NCBI RefSeq assembly: GCF_000237925.1
Contig: NC_031496.1
Location: forward strand, 7,551,801-7,615,800
Direction of reading: 5' to 3'
Source of the DNA: Schistosoma mansoni
Taxonomy: Eukaryota > Platyhelminthes > Trematoda > Strigeidida > Schistosomatidae
DNA: 64,000 nt
The notes under the pieces were generated by a model. It had not been told where the DNA came from. It saw only the letters and a program-made list of their open reading frames with translations, and did no database searches. Positions 11,374 through 22,600 of this stretch are shown in pieces. A program made the position numbers and the translations under genes. The number at the start of each line of letters is the position of its first letter. The stretch's first letter is position 1.

Positions 11374-12470
11374 GAACAGCTGTGAAAACAGCTATTAGTA
11401 ATTTAAACCAATATGTTTCTTTTAAGCCCATTGTAGTGTTGGATTCTTGTAAACTCTTCTCATCAGGCTGTGAACACGATGAAGAGCGAAAACAAACCAG
11501 ATCTAGGTTAGCCAAAAGTCTATGGAACGATCGTGAGCAGTGGTGGGCAACGAAAACAAAATAAATGGAAAAGCCAGTTGCTGTAGGCAACACCAGACAA
11601 CTCTTCAGAATAATAAAAGAAATCGGAATTAAGAAGTCAAATGTAAGCGAGACAAGCTCTTATCTGCTCTTAGTCCAGACGTTAAGAAGGATGGGCGGAA
11701 GAACAGTTTAGCCGGATTCCAACTACTCTACAGTTACCCACCATTCCCAAGAAGTGTGAATAAAACATTAAAATAGGTCCCCCGACTCTAGCTGAAGTTC
11801 AAAAGGCTATAGCTATTCTGAAACGAGGAAGAGCAGCTGGTCCATATGGATTGGCTCCAGAAGTCTTTAAATATGGTGGTTCAATTTTAGCGATTAGGTT
11901 AACTAATATTTTAGCTAAAATCTGGGAGCTGGACGTAATCCCATCTGACTGGTCACAATCACTGACTATCCCAATATATAAGAAGGATTAAAATGATCCT
12001 ATGATGACCATAGAGGGATTAGTTTGACTAATATAGCATCTAGGATACTAGCCTCAATAATTATCGGGCGCCTAGGACTCGTGAACTGCAAACACGAGAA
12101 AATCAGGCTGGCTTCAGACCTGGTCGTGGCTGTATCAACCACATACTCACCAATCGTCAGGTTTTAGAACACATGCATGCTTATCAGCGTCAGACAATGA
12201 TAGTTTTTCTTAACTTAAGGGCAGCATTTGACTCTGTAGACTGAGAGGCTCTGTGACAGTGTCTGTCATTGAAAGGCGTACCTTAGAACCACACAAACCT
12301 TGTGAAGGCTCTTTACTCGAACACTATCAGTCGAGTCAGAGCTCATGGAGAACTTTCATTTGATTTTGCAACCTCAAGTGGTGTCCGTCAAGGCTGTCCA
12401 CTATCCCCATTTCGTTTAACTTTATCGTAGACCTACTGCTGAAAATAACACTCATCGACTGAATTTTCAG
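11374..12470 (+). mobile_element. LINE fragment: linker and reverse transcriptase start
   Basis: The first part (about 11380-11640) encodes the linker before the reverse transcriptase, with a basic LAKSLWNDREQWWATKTK block. The later part has PPTLAEVQKAIAIL and GRAAGPYGLAPE (fingers motif) near 11780-11860, RPGRGCINHI near 12117-12146, FLNLRAAFDSVD (motif A with the first catalytic Asp) near 12206-12243, and SSGVRQGCPLSP (motif B) near 12375-12410. The YADD motif is not reached; the copy is cut near 12470. Several frame changes and stops make it inactive. Wording matches the SR2/RTE-like group of fluke LINEs, inferred. Confidence 0.8.
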
Positions 12471-12474
12471 GTGT

Positions 12475-12700
12475 CAGTCAGTTACAATGTAGAACTTCGT
12501 ACGTACGTACATCAGTTCGAGTTGCCATACCACATTAGCACAGAGATAAAGTTGTCGATTCAAATCCCATATTGGTAGAAGTAGTAAGAGTTTAAGTATT
12601 ATGTGAAAGATAAGGGATTGAAGATGTTATTGAAGGAGTATAATACGGTGAAATAAATTTGGAAAGAGAAAAAGGATACGGACATGAAGAATTCAGAAGA
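12475..12700 (+). repeat. Repeat D copy with tRNA-like box
   Basis: Starts with the TACGTACGTAC block shared with 10283 and 61035. Further along it contains CGATTCAAATCCC (about 12559-12571), which resembles a pol III B box. That hints at a tRNA-related SINE, but no clear A box was found. The remainder is purine rich and unassigned. Confidence 0.45.
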
Positions 12701-12704
12701 TTAG

Positions 12705-13745
12705 AATTTGGTAGAACACAAAGAGTGGATGCACCTTCGCCATTGCAAACGATTTTGACCCATGTCATTCAAGGTCTCTAACTATCGGTTGCTATCATCT
12801 CGCGAATCCCAACCAGGTAGTCTACACCTACCAACACGGCCCAGTTCACTTTTCAGCGACTTCATGGATTTATGCCATGTTTTGGTCTGGCCGCCCCTAG
12901 CTTACTTCCAACCTACTCCTACACCATAAAGCATTGCACGTCGGGGCAGTCGGTGGTTGGGCATACGTAACACATGTCCCAGCCATCTCAACTCATGAAG
13001 TTTCACTACTTCGTCAATCGATTTGCCATCCTTACCTAGTACCCGTTTCCTAACATCTGCATTACTTACCCGGTGGTCCAAGGATATACGAGCAATGCGT
13101 CGAAGACACCTATGATCGAATACTAGTAGCCTACGAATATTCTCTACTCTTATCGGCCATGTTTCACTGCCATAAAGCAGGACGGAACGAACTGCTGCAC
13201 AGTAAACCCGTCCTTTTGTTGCTAGACGGATATCTCGCCTACGCCATAAATGGCGCAAGTTGGCGAAAGCTAGACGAGCCTTCTGTATCCGTGCTGAGAT
13301 TTCGTCACACACCAGACCACAAGGGCTGATGAGACTCCCAAGATAAGTGAAACTGTCAACACGCTCAACTACTTCACTCCCCATCATTAGTTCAGGTGTC
13401 GATGCAACCCAATCCTGAAGTAACATTTTGCACTTCGAGGGAGAGAATCGCATCCCGAACATGCCTGCATTGTTGCTTATAGTGGTCAGAAGACTCTGCT
13501 TTTTGTCAGCGTCTTCACCGAATAAAACTATGTCGTCGGCGTATTCTAAGTCAACAAGCGAATCTCCCGGTAAAAGTTCAACTCCTGGAGATTGAGATGA
13601 TGAAAGTGATATCTCTAAAAGCATGTCAACGACAAAGTTAAACAAGAATGGGGAGAGTGGACAGCCCTGACGAACACCACTTGAGGTAACCAATTCTGAT
13701 GAATTTTCAGGCATTGATCTCCTACCAGAAGGCCCACTTATCGAC
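12705..13745 (-). mobile_element. LINE 3' half: reverse transcriptase palm to C-terminus
   Basis: The minus strand from about 13735 reads SSGVRQGCPLSPFLFNFVVD (motif B), then LVDLEYADDIVLFGEDADKK (motif C with the catalytic YADD), RFSPSKCKML, and the thumb and C-terminal block with VLLYGSETWP and DHRCLRRIARI. It continues past a stop near 12900 into the usual tail block (GGQTKTWH.., VGRCRLPGW) to about 12705. The upstream reverse transcriptase part and endonuclease are missing. The reading is long and clean (337 codons open), so this is a fairly young 5'-truncated copy. It abuts an oppositely oriented relative at about 13745. Confidence 0.9.
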
Positions 13746-14960
13746 TTAGAGGCTGACAAAATGCAGAATCTTCTGTTAGAACTGAGTGACAATGTAAGGA
13801 TATTTGGAATGCCTTTCTCCCCCTCCAAGTGTAAATTGTTACTCCAGGACTGGCCTACGTCAACACCTGAACTAAGGATAGGGAGTGAAGTAGTCGAACG
13901 CGTCGACAACTTCACTTATCCTGGAAGTCTGGTCAGCCGTAATGGGTTGGTTTCTGACGAAATCACAGCACGGATTCAAAAAGCTCGTTTGGTTTTTGCC
14001 AACTTACGTCACATATGGCGGAGACGAGATATCCGTCTATCAATCAAAGGACGAGTATACTGCTCATCAGTTTTGTTCTACTTTGTTGGGGATGCAAAAT
14101 CCCCAGAACTTACTTGATAAGTGGCTCAATTTTGCAATTTTATTTCGGAAATTTGAATTTAGCTGTTTTCGCGCCAAACGCGCTCTTTTTACCTTCACAT
14201 CATATTTCCCACTTGTAACTATCTTAAACGCTACTGGTCCATTGTTTCTTTGTGTGTGCTATTTATTAACGATGCCCAAGGACAATTTGTTGCTGTATAA
14301 ATACGCTAGACTTTTTCCCTTATTTGATGCTGTGCTTCTGGCTGCTACGGAATACAACTTCCCCGCTCCAACTTGGACTTCTTACTCTAGTTAGCTGGGT
14401 CTGGGTCGCGTCAGAATAGCTAGTTATCGGTCTCTGGTCACGTGTCATTTTTCCGTTCGCTACTAGTGAATTCGCAACGCTTCAGATATAACACTTTACG
14501 GATCCAAAACGTGGCCATTAGGAGTAGAAGATACTCGTAAGTTACTAGTATTTGACCACAGATGTCTTAGAAATATTGCTCACATCTGCTGTAATCACCG
14601 GGTAAGTAACAGTAAGGTTAGACACAGGGTATTAGGGAATGATGGTGAATCAGTTGATGAGGTTGTAAATCTTCATCAACTGAGATGGTTGGGCCACGTG
14701 TTACGTATGCCTGAACACTGAATACCACGACACGCATTGCAAACTAGTAATTAGAATAGTTGGAAGAAAGTTGGGGGTGGGTAAACCAAAACGTAGCATC
14801 AGTGCTTGAAGTCACTAACTTTTAGTCTGAGCCATGTTGGTGGATGCAGACTACTTAGTTTGGGTCCGCGTGACTATCGTACCCAATTGTTGGAGAATGT
14901 GGGTGACATGGCTCAGGATCGATCACAATGGCATAGGTGTATTAACTCTTTATCTTCCCT
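13745..14960 (+). mobile_element. LINE 3' third, head-to-head copy, split by an LTR
   Basis: The plus strand starts in the middle of the same protein, just after the YADD region (DKMQNLLLELSDNVRIFGMP), and runs through KCKLLLQDW, the SEVVERVDNFTYPGSL block and RIQKARLVFANLRHIWRRRD to about 14085. A solo LTR occupies about 14086-14490. The LINE then resumes with DTRKLLVFDHRCLRNIAHIC, LHQLRWLGHVLRMPEH and a degraded C-terminal block ending near 14960. It shares the fold and wording of the minus copy but at visibly lower identity, so they are separate insertions rather than a simple inverted duplication. Confidence 0.85.
14086..14490 (+). mobile_element. Solo LTR inside LINE
   Basis: The segment interrupts the LINE reading and begins with TGTTGGGGATGC near 14088. 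It contains TGTATAAATACGC (TATA box, about 14296) and ends near the GCAACG at 14475-14480. Solo LTRs arise by recombination between the two ends of an element. It is younger than the LINE that it splits. The exact ends and target repeat were not settled. Confidence 0.6.
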
Positions 14961-15246
14961 TAAACCTTGAGATTAAAATTGCTTCACATCTGCCTTTCTT
15001 GTACTATATCCTTATGCACAATCTTAATTTTAAATATTACCACCACCAAATTAACTACTATGAATTTGTTCATCTTGTGCTAATGAGGTATGGCAACTAG
15101 GACAGATGCATATATGTGCCTCGTCCTACATTGTAGCGGACTAACTGACAATACAGTTTAGTAGTTAGCTGAAGAAAAGGTCACCAATACCAATCAGATT
15201 AGTGGTTTGCTTTTAACAAGACAGTTCCTACTATAAATATATAGTC
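14960..15246. other. Spacer, nothing recognised
   Basis: AT-rich sequence between the LINE end and a family C copy. No frame or motif is convincing. Confidence 0.5.
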
Positions 15247-15782
15247 AGCCCCCAAATGCCCTGGTATGGCCGAGAGTGGGGAGAGCCCACTCTCCCTCTC
15301 GAAATGCTCTCACATGGCCAGCGAATATATAGCCTCTGCCACAAAAGTCCTACTCACTGCCTTCTCGTGTCGGGGGTGTTCTTTACGAAAGTGAGAGGAC
15401 GAAAAGCGAATGTCCGGCGCTTTAACCGGGTTGGTGGACATGGAGGGTCCACCTAGGGGAGTTGGAAAACCCTGATTCCAAACCAATGGTGCATATGGGC
15501 TCCAGTATCCTGATGGAACGAATGGCGAATGAACCTGCTGCTGGTCAACGGCTACCATGGGACTGCATCTCCTCACGATGCTCCACTGCCTTGTGGATCA
15601 GACCTTTCGTTCAAAGGCTCGGGGTGTGGCCCCCTAAGAAAACCACCTGCTTCAGTTCGGGCACCTGGGCAGTATCACAGCCCTCAAGCAAATCGGATGA
15701 GATTTGTATGGCGCATATGTATCTGGTGCTTCCTTGTACCAATATTTATGTGTTTAAATAAATAAATAATAAATAAAATAAT
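15247..15782 (+). repeat. Family C repeat, apparently full-length (about 0.53 kb)
   Basis: Best reference copy in the window. It starts near CCCCCAAATGCCCTGGTA and ends in a tail of TAAATAAATAAATAATAAAT. It has no long frame and no obvious tRNA-type A/B boxes. The A-rich tetranucleotide tail and 5' truncation of sister copies imply movement by LINE machinery. It could be a SINE of uncertain head or the end of a longer LINE; copies at 6555, 10890 and 50570 all lack attached coding sequence, favouring a stand-alone short element. Confidence 0.8.
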
Positions 15783-16145
15783 AAATATTCCACTCTACTT
15801 TGACTGTGATATATTCGAAAAACAAAACAAACAAGGGGATAATATGAAGTTGGGATTCGTAGCACTCACTGAGACACACTTAAAAAGTACCTAACACAAA
15901 TTTAAACAGAAAAAAGTCTATAAGTGGAGGATAAATCACATATTTACAGTACCGTTCGCTTTAAACATCATCGCGTTATCCACCATGGAGTATTTAATTA
16001 TTGAGATTCTCTCGTCTTACCACAAAATATGTCAGATGCATCAAACGATAATCAAGAACTTAGTGCAGTTTTGATGAACGCTGATTATTATAGTGACCCA
16101 CTATCCACTAGTGACGTTTTCAGGAAGTTTGATGACAATATTTTT
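15783..16145 (+). mobile_element. Gypsy-type 3' coding-end relic
   Basis: The segment 16028-16145 is a diverged copy of the frame found in each 1258-bp unit at 17878-17990 (SDASNDNQELSAVLMNADYY versus VTIDALNDSQEPNTVLMDAD). It is therefore the end of the same LTR element type. The part before it (15783-16027) is unassigned. Broken, short and old. Confidence 0.5.
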
Positions 16146-17112
16146 CACATTGAGCAATAGGTCTCTTGGCGAAGATGACAGGAATAACACTGACTTCGGC
16201 TCCAGTGTGTACTAAGAATTTATAGCCGGAAATTCTGTCAAGAACGTGGAAGAGGTGACAAGGAGCATGACCTGTGACATTTGTCGCATGTCTGGTTGAC
16301 ACGTTTTGGCGAAAGAAATGATTTGAAAAATTTGCAGGACATAACACACTCGCTAGCTTTGTCACCATACTTCCTATGGTATCAACAGATGTAGTCGTCA
16401 TATTTGTTTGTTCTTGTGTTATCTCGGTTCTTACTCCTCCGAGAACTAGAGCGAGACCTTCGAGATGTGAGATTGGAAATTAATGGTTGTGATGCATCCA
16501 GCTCGTTTTCAAGACCAGCAATAGTCCGTGCGTGGTGTGTACGTAGGTCGCTTAATTCAGCTGTTAACGACTTTATGTTCGGGGTTCGCGTGTTACTCGG
16601 AGTTTCTGATATCGTCTGCACGTAAGGTGTCGTACCAGGCGTTACTCTCTAAATTTAAAGGTTGTCTAGAAGCACAGAGAATTCTCCTGACAACTGTTGG
16701 TAAACGTTGTAGCCAAATGTCTTTTAGAAAAACATCAAACTTATAAGGTCCAACCAACTGCCTTATCTGGCGCAATAGTTGAGAGGGTGACTTATCACTT
16801 AATTCGCACTCATGCAGCAGTTGTTGTAAATTCTTTTCATCCGATAGTGAGGTAGGTTGAATAATAGCTTGCTTAAACTGATCATAGGCATTTGATGCAG
16901 AGACATTATCTATGAGATCTGATGCCTCAGGTGCTACTTCAATCAGTAGAATTCCAAGCACAAAAGAGTATTTTGATTCCTGTGAGCGTATATTACGAAG
17001 CTGAAACTGCACTCCCACCTGTGCAAACCAAATACGTGGGTGTACTTTACTGAATGGAGGCACATTTATCACGTTAAGAGCGTGCAACTCTGTGAAATCG
17101 CTATCCTAGCTA
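16146..17112 (-). mobile_element. Gypsy-type LTR retrotransposon gag-protease relic
   Basis: On the minus strand the gag capsid region (about 16593-17090) starts FSKVHPRIWFAQVGVQFQLR, typical of Gypsy gags in flatworms. A basic region lies near 16400-16500 and a retropepsin near 16146-16260 with the VHTGAEVSV active-site context. Reverse transcriptase and integrase are absent here. The copy is a fragment with at least two breaks. It faces the plus-strand relic to its left and the tandem array to its right. Confidence 0.75.
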
Positions 17113-17222
17113 ATGCCTTCAGATTCGGATGAATACATTACAAATATACAAAAAGTGACCACTACCAAGAGGAAAAGTAACGCCTTAATCATTGTGAGTG
17201 AACTCAAAATTACAGTTCGAGG

Positions 17223-20200
17223 AAAAATATACGGACTAACCCGATTTGTGGTGGAACTCATCAAAATAGTCCACTCTAGATATAACAATACGCAAACTTA
17301 TCAATAATATACCAAAAAGAATTAACACTACAAACCTAAGTGTTTGTCTATGAGTAACGCAAAAGGTAACAAATTACAGTGTAAATATGAAACGGTATGT
17401 TAAACAACAAAATGGCAACGGTTGTTATGAAATGGATGTTACCTGTAAGCTGCTCTCTGAGATAACACCCACAAATAAGTTCACTTGATTAACAAAGGTT
17501 CCTCTGCACGTGATAGCACTAACGGCAAAATGAAGAAGATTAAATCTGATAGTGTTATTGAATAATGATCAGGGACAAAACTCCAACGTAGTGCGGGAAG
17601 GCCTAAGAGGATGTTATGACACTATTATAATCTTCAATCAAGGGCCGTGGTCAATGAAGCAAAGAATAGACGACGAGACAGCATTTATACTTCAACTATC
17701 GCGGTGGTGCGTGTGTGATATATATTTAAACAAGCAACTATATACGTTTCATTACCATTGATACAGAGAAACAATAGATATTGAATATAAATGTGGTTGC
17801 ATATAAACTGTGAAAAATAAGGAAAATATGTGATCTTCATTTTGTCGTTACAAAAATCACTGGATATACATGTCACAATAGATGCATTAAACGATAGTCA
17901 AGAGCCAAATACAGTTTTGATGGACGCTGATTATCGTAGTCACCCACTATCTAATAGTGATGTTTTCAACAAGTTCGATAACGATGTTTCGGAAGAATCA
18001 AACTCTGACCTCATATCGAATGTTGATGGTCGCCATCATTCAGTCAGTTCTAGCAGGTTCTCTATGGAATGCGGGAAATATGTTATACATAGAGTCACAT
18101 TGAATGTAACTTGGGAATATTATAATTCAGCGCTATTTCGTGGGGGAGGATAAATTCGGGAAATTTAAAATTCGGATGTTAACTCCGAATCTTTCAAAAA
18201 ATAGGCGTTATGTCCCAGTTGGAATAACGACTGGTAACTTTGTGATCCGTTTATGGAACGATACTACGCGTATGCTTTAGTTGTATAATTGTTAAATAAC
18301 TAAACTATTCATATTCACGTCCCTCTTACTATGAGCCTTATTTTGATCTATGAACTTTTATTATACGTTTTACCATTCCTGGGTTATGCCCTGTCTATCG
18401 ATTACTATCTCCCTTATTCACAGCCACATTTGGCTAAATCTTGTACAAATGTTGTTTCCTATTTTATGGTACGTTCGATGAAAAATATACGGACTAACCC
18501 GATTTGTGGTGGAACTCATCAAAATAGTCCACTCTAGATATAACAATACGCAAAGTGATCAGAAATACACCGAAAAGAATTAATACTACAAACCTAAGTG
18601 TTTGTCTATGAGTAACGCAAAAGGTAACAAATTACAGTGTAAATATGAAACGGTATGTTAAACAACAAAATGGCAACGGTTGTTATGAAATGGATGTTAC
18701 CTGTAAGCTGCTCTCTGAGATAACACCCACAAATAAGTTCACTTGATTAACAAAGGTTCCTCTGCACGTGATAGCACTAACGGCAAAATGAAGAAGATTA
18801 AATCTGATAGTGTTATTGAATAATGATCAGGGACAAAACTCCAACGTAGTGCGGGAAGGCCTAAGAGGATGTTATGACACTATTATAATCTTCAATCAAG
18901 GGCCGTGGTCAATGAAGCAAAGAATAGACGACGAGACAGCATTTATACTTCAACTATCGCGGTGGTGCGTGTGTGATATATATTTAAACAAGCAACTATA
19001 TACGTTTCATTACCATTGATACAGAGAAACAATAGATATTGAATATAAATGTGGTTGCATATAAACTGTGAAAAATAAGGAAAATATGTGATCTTCATTT
19101 TGTCGTTACAAAAATCACTGGATATACATGTCACAATAGATGCATTAAACGATAGTCAAGAGCCAAATACAGTTTTGATGGACGCTGATTATCGTAGTCA
19201 CCCACTATCTAATAGTGATGTTTTCAACAAGTTCGATAACGATGTTTCGGAAGAATCAAACTCTGACCTCATATCGAATGTTGATGGTCGCCATCATTCA
19301 GTCAGTTCTAGCAGGTTCTCTATGGAATGCGGGAAATATGTTATACATAGAGTCACATTGAATGTAACTTGGGAATATTATAATTCAGCGCTATTTCGTG
19401 GGGGAGGATAAATTCGGGAAATTTAAAATTCGGATGTTAACTCCGAATCTTTCAAAAAATAGGCGTTATGTCCCAGTTGGAATAACGACTGGTAACTTTG
19501 TGATCCGTTTATGGAACGATACTACGCGTATGCTTTAGTTGTATAATTGTTAAATAACTAAACTATTCATATTCACGTCCCTCTTACTATGAGCCTTATT
19601 TTGATCTATGAACTTTTATTATACGTTTTACCATTCCTGGGTTATGCCCTGTCTATCGATTACTATCTCCCTTATTCACAGCCACATTTGGCTAAATCTT
19701 GTACAAATGTTGTTTCCTATTTTATGGTACGTTCGATGAAAAATATACGGACTAACCCGATTTGTGGTGGAACTCATCAAAATAGTCCACTCTAGATATA
19801 ACAATACGCAAAGTGATCAGAAATACACCGAAAAGAATTAATACTACAAACCTAAGTGTTTGTCTATGAGTAACGCAAAAGGTAACAAATTACAGTGTAA
19901 ATATGAAACGGTATGTTAAACAACAAAATGGCAACGGTTGTTATGAAATGGATGTTACCTGTAAGCTGCTCTCTGAGATAACACCCACAAATAAGTTCAC
20001 TTGATTAACAAAGGTTCCTCTGCACGTGATAGCACTAACGGCAAAATGAAGAAGATTAAATCTGATAGTGTTATTGAATAATGATCAGGGACAAAACTCC
20101 AACGTAGTGCGGGAAGGCCTAAGAGGATGTTATGACACTATTATAATCTTCAATCAAGGGCCGTGGTCAATGAAGCAAAGAATAGACGACGAGACAGCAT

Positions 20201-20989
20201 TTATACTTCAACTATCGCGGTGGTGCGTGTGTGATATATATTTAAACAAGCAACTATATACGTTTCATTACCATTGATACAGAGAAACAATAGATATTGA
20301 ATATAAATGTGGTTGCATATAAACTGTGAAAAATAAGGAAAATATGTGATCTTCATTTTGTCGTTACAAAAATCACTGGATATACATGTCACAATAGATG
20401 CATTAAACGATAGTCAAGAGCCAAATACAGTTTTGATGGACGCTGATTATCGTAGTCACCCACTATCTAATAGTGATGTTTTCAACAAGTTCGATAACGA
20501 TGTTTCGGAAGAATCAAACTCTGACCTCATATCGAATGTTGATGGTCGCCATCATTCAGTCAGTTCTAGCAGGTTCTCTATGGAATGCGGGAAATATGTT
20601 ATACATAGAGTCACATTGAATGTAACTTGGGAATATTATAATTCAGCGCTATTTCGTGGGGGAGGATAAATTCGGGAAATTTAAAATTCGGATGTTAACT
20701 CCGAATCTTTCAAAAAATAGGCGTTATGTCCCAGTTGGAATAACGACTGGTAACTTTGTGATCCGTTTATGGAACGATACTACGCGTATGCTTTAGTTGT
20801 ATAATTGTTAAATAACTAAACTATTCATATTCACGTCCCTCTTACTATGAGCCTTATTTTGATCTATGAACTTTTATTATACGTTTTACCATTCCTGGGT
20901 TATGCCCTGTCTATCGATTACTATCTCCCTTATTCACAGCCACACTTGGCTAAATCTTATACAAATGTTGTTTCCTATTTTATGGTACG
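17223..20989 (+). repeat. Tandem array, three units of 1258 bp
   Basis: Units start at 17223, 18481 and 19739, and the third ends at 20989, so the array is just under three full units. Units two and three are the same at every site compared; unit one differs from them in a short window at about 17298-17335. Unit three carries a few changes in its last 60 bases and then continues into sequence beyond the unit boundary. The junction (GTTCGATG then AAAAATATAC) has a short match to the left flank GTTCGAGG, consistent with an unequal exchange or replication slip at micro-homology. Each unit holds the coding end of a Gypsy-type element, a purine-rich tract (GTGGGGGAGGA, 18141 in unit one) and the start of its LTR. 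Confidence 0.95.
17878..18480 (+). mobile_element. Gypsy-type 3' end and partial LTR (also at 19136 and 20394)
   Basis: The reading VLMDADYRSHPLSNSDVFNK through NSALFRGGG, ending at 18153, is followed by a polypurine tract and then LTR-like DNA that matches fragments at 36755-36910 and 47625-47800. The LTR is cut at the unit boundary in units one and two and runs some 15 bases further in unit three. Same content in all three units. Fragmentary element, broken. Confidence 0.6.
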
Positions 20990-21250
20990 ATGTGGTCTGT
21001 CTGGCAAGCATCAGATGTAGCTGCTGCTTCGAACTTATTGACATGCTCCAAACACCAGGCTCCTTGGTTCTTATGCAAGCTTTGCCCAATTTCATTTCGT
21101 AACAGCCTTCGTTGGCGGTCAAACTCACGGTCACACGGAGTAGCCTGACAGGCTTCGATCAGTTGCAAGGAGCCTGAAGAAACCCAGTTCTTAAAAACGG
21201 AACGTTTCGCGAAGCCACTAGCGACTCTACTCGTCATTTCCATGGCGTCA
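20990..21250 (-). mobile_element. LINE linker fragment
   Basis: The minus strand reads KNWVSSGSLQLIEACQATPC, then a basic region ending HVNKFEAAATSD. This is the linker between endonuclease and reverse transcriptase of RTE-like LINEs, comparable to the region at 11380-11560. About 250 bases, with no further domain. Confidence 0.6.
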
Positions 21251-22600
21251 TGCGGCTACAACCAGTGTTTATCTTTACTTTTCGGTGGGATGGTAGCTAG
21301 CCTAGGAGCTAGCTCAGTTCGATGCTCACTTCCAACAAAAGTTGCGACCAATAAACTGGCACCAATCCGTTGATGACGATCAATTCGTTGGCCACTGAAG
21401 GCCAGGGCATGATCAGAGTCCAGATAGGTACTACAAAAGCAGCGGCAGTCTTGTACACCATCACGCCAGCGGTAGCTGATCGCGATGTGATCAATCTGAG
21501 TCCAGGCTTGAGATGCAGAGGAAGTACGTCAGGTGGTGAGTAGCGGTCAGACTTGGTATGTAGAGCACACGTTGAAGGCTTATGGTCGGTGAATATGATG
21601 AAATTATTAGTGTTAGGTGCTGATAATGTTTATCTACGTTTGATGATGCGATTAGCGGTTCATCAATATAGACGTGAACGAAATCTAAGTCTCATACTAT
21701 GCTATCGATAAACCTTTGGAAATTTTGAGCAGCATTCATAGGAACTCAAACAGACCTAAAGGAGCCGTGATAGCAGTTTTCTCGATGTTTTCAAGAGCGA
21801 CTGCGATCTGGTGATATGCTCGAACCAGATCGATCTTAGTAAAAATAGTCGTGCCCTTGAGTGATGACGTGATGTCATGTATGTGGGGGATGCGATAGCT
21901 ATCGAAACGCATAGCTGCGCTTAATGCTCGGTAATCTTCACATGGTCTCCAACTAACTCCATCCTTTTTTGTACCACGTGGAAAGGTGAGGCACAGGGAC
22001 TGTAAGAAGGACGAGTGATAGCAGTAGCTAGTAAATTGTCAAATTTACGTTTCGCGAAAGCTAATATGTCTGCTACCAGTCGCTGAGGTTTTGCCGTGAC
22101 TGGGGGCCCACAGGTGACTATGTGGTGTACCACACGATTGGTCACCGATGGAATCTCCTCGAGAGGTTTAGTTAACTTGAGGAGTTTCTGAAATAAAGCG
22201 TGGAATAAATCGTCACGCGAATAAAATACACCTGTGATTCGGTACGCGTTTGTGTGAGCTTTAAAGCCTATGAATTTGCTGTTCCACGAAGTATCGATTA
22301 ACTGCAGCCTACATGAATCGACTAGCAATTCATAATGCTGTAAGAAATCGATACCGAGTATGGCTGTGGGAATATCGGCATTGATGAACGCCCATAGATA
22401 CTGTCGTCGGTTGCTCAGGTTGATCGTAAGTTATCGTGTACCATAGGTGGGAATGTTTGATCCATTCGCAGCGCGTAGTTGAAGCATAGTAGCTTGAGAC
22501 TTACTGTTACCGATAGGTACGAAGGGAACTTGGGCACCTGTATCTGCTAGGTACCTAGCGTCAGTGCGATAATCGTGCACGTAAAATAAACGGAAGGAAA
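21251..22600 (-). mobile_element. Gypsy-type LTR retrotransposon protease-RT relic
   Basis: The minus strand shows a retropepsin block near 22330-22560 (ADTGAQVPFVPIG) and then the start of reverse transcriptase near 21921-22330, including the RPSYSPCASPFHVVQK context. Further reverse transcriptase sequence lies near 21600-21920, with a less clear end to 21300. It is broken, with several breaks, and no LTRs are attached. Different in sequence from the gag-protease relic at 16146-17112, so not obviously the same insertion. Confidence 0.7.

Noticed and set aside
11295-11593. Frames reading repeated Ile-Tyr on both strands
   Set aside because: Translation of the TA microsatellite, not protein.
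17552-17761. 69-codon frame repeated three times
   Set aside because: Repetition comes from the tandem array. No motif and no conservation evidence beyond the duplication.
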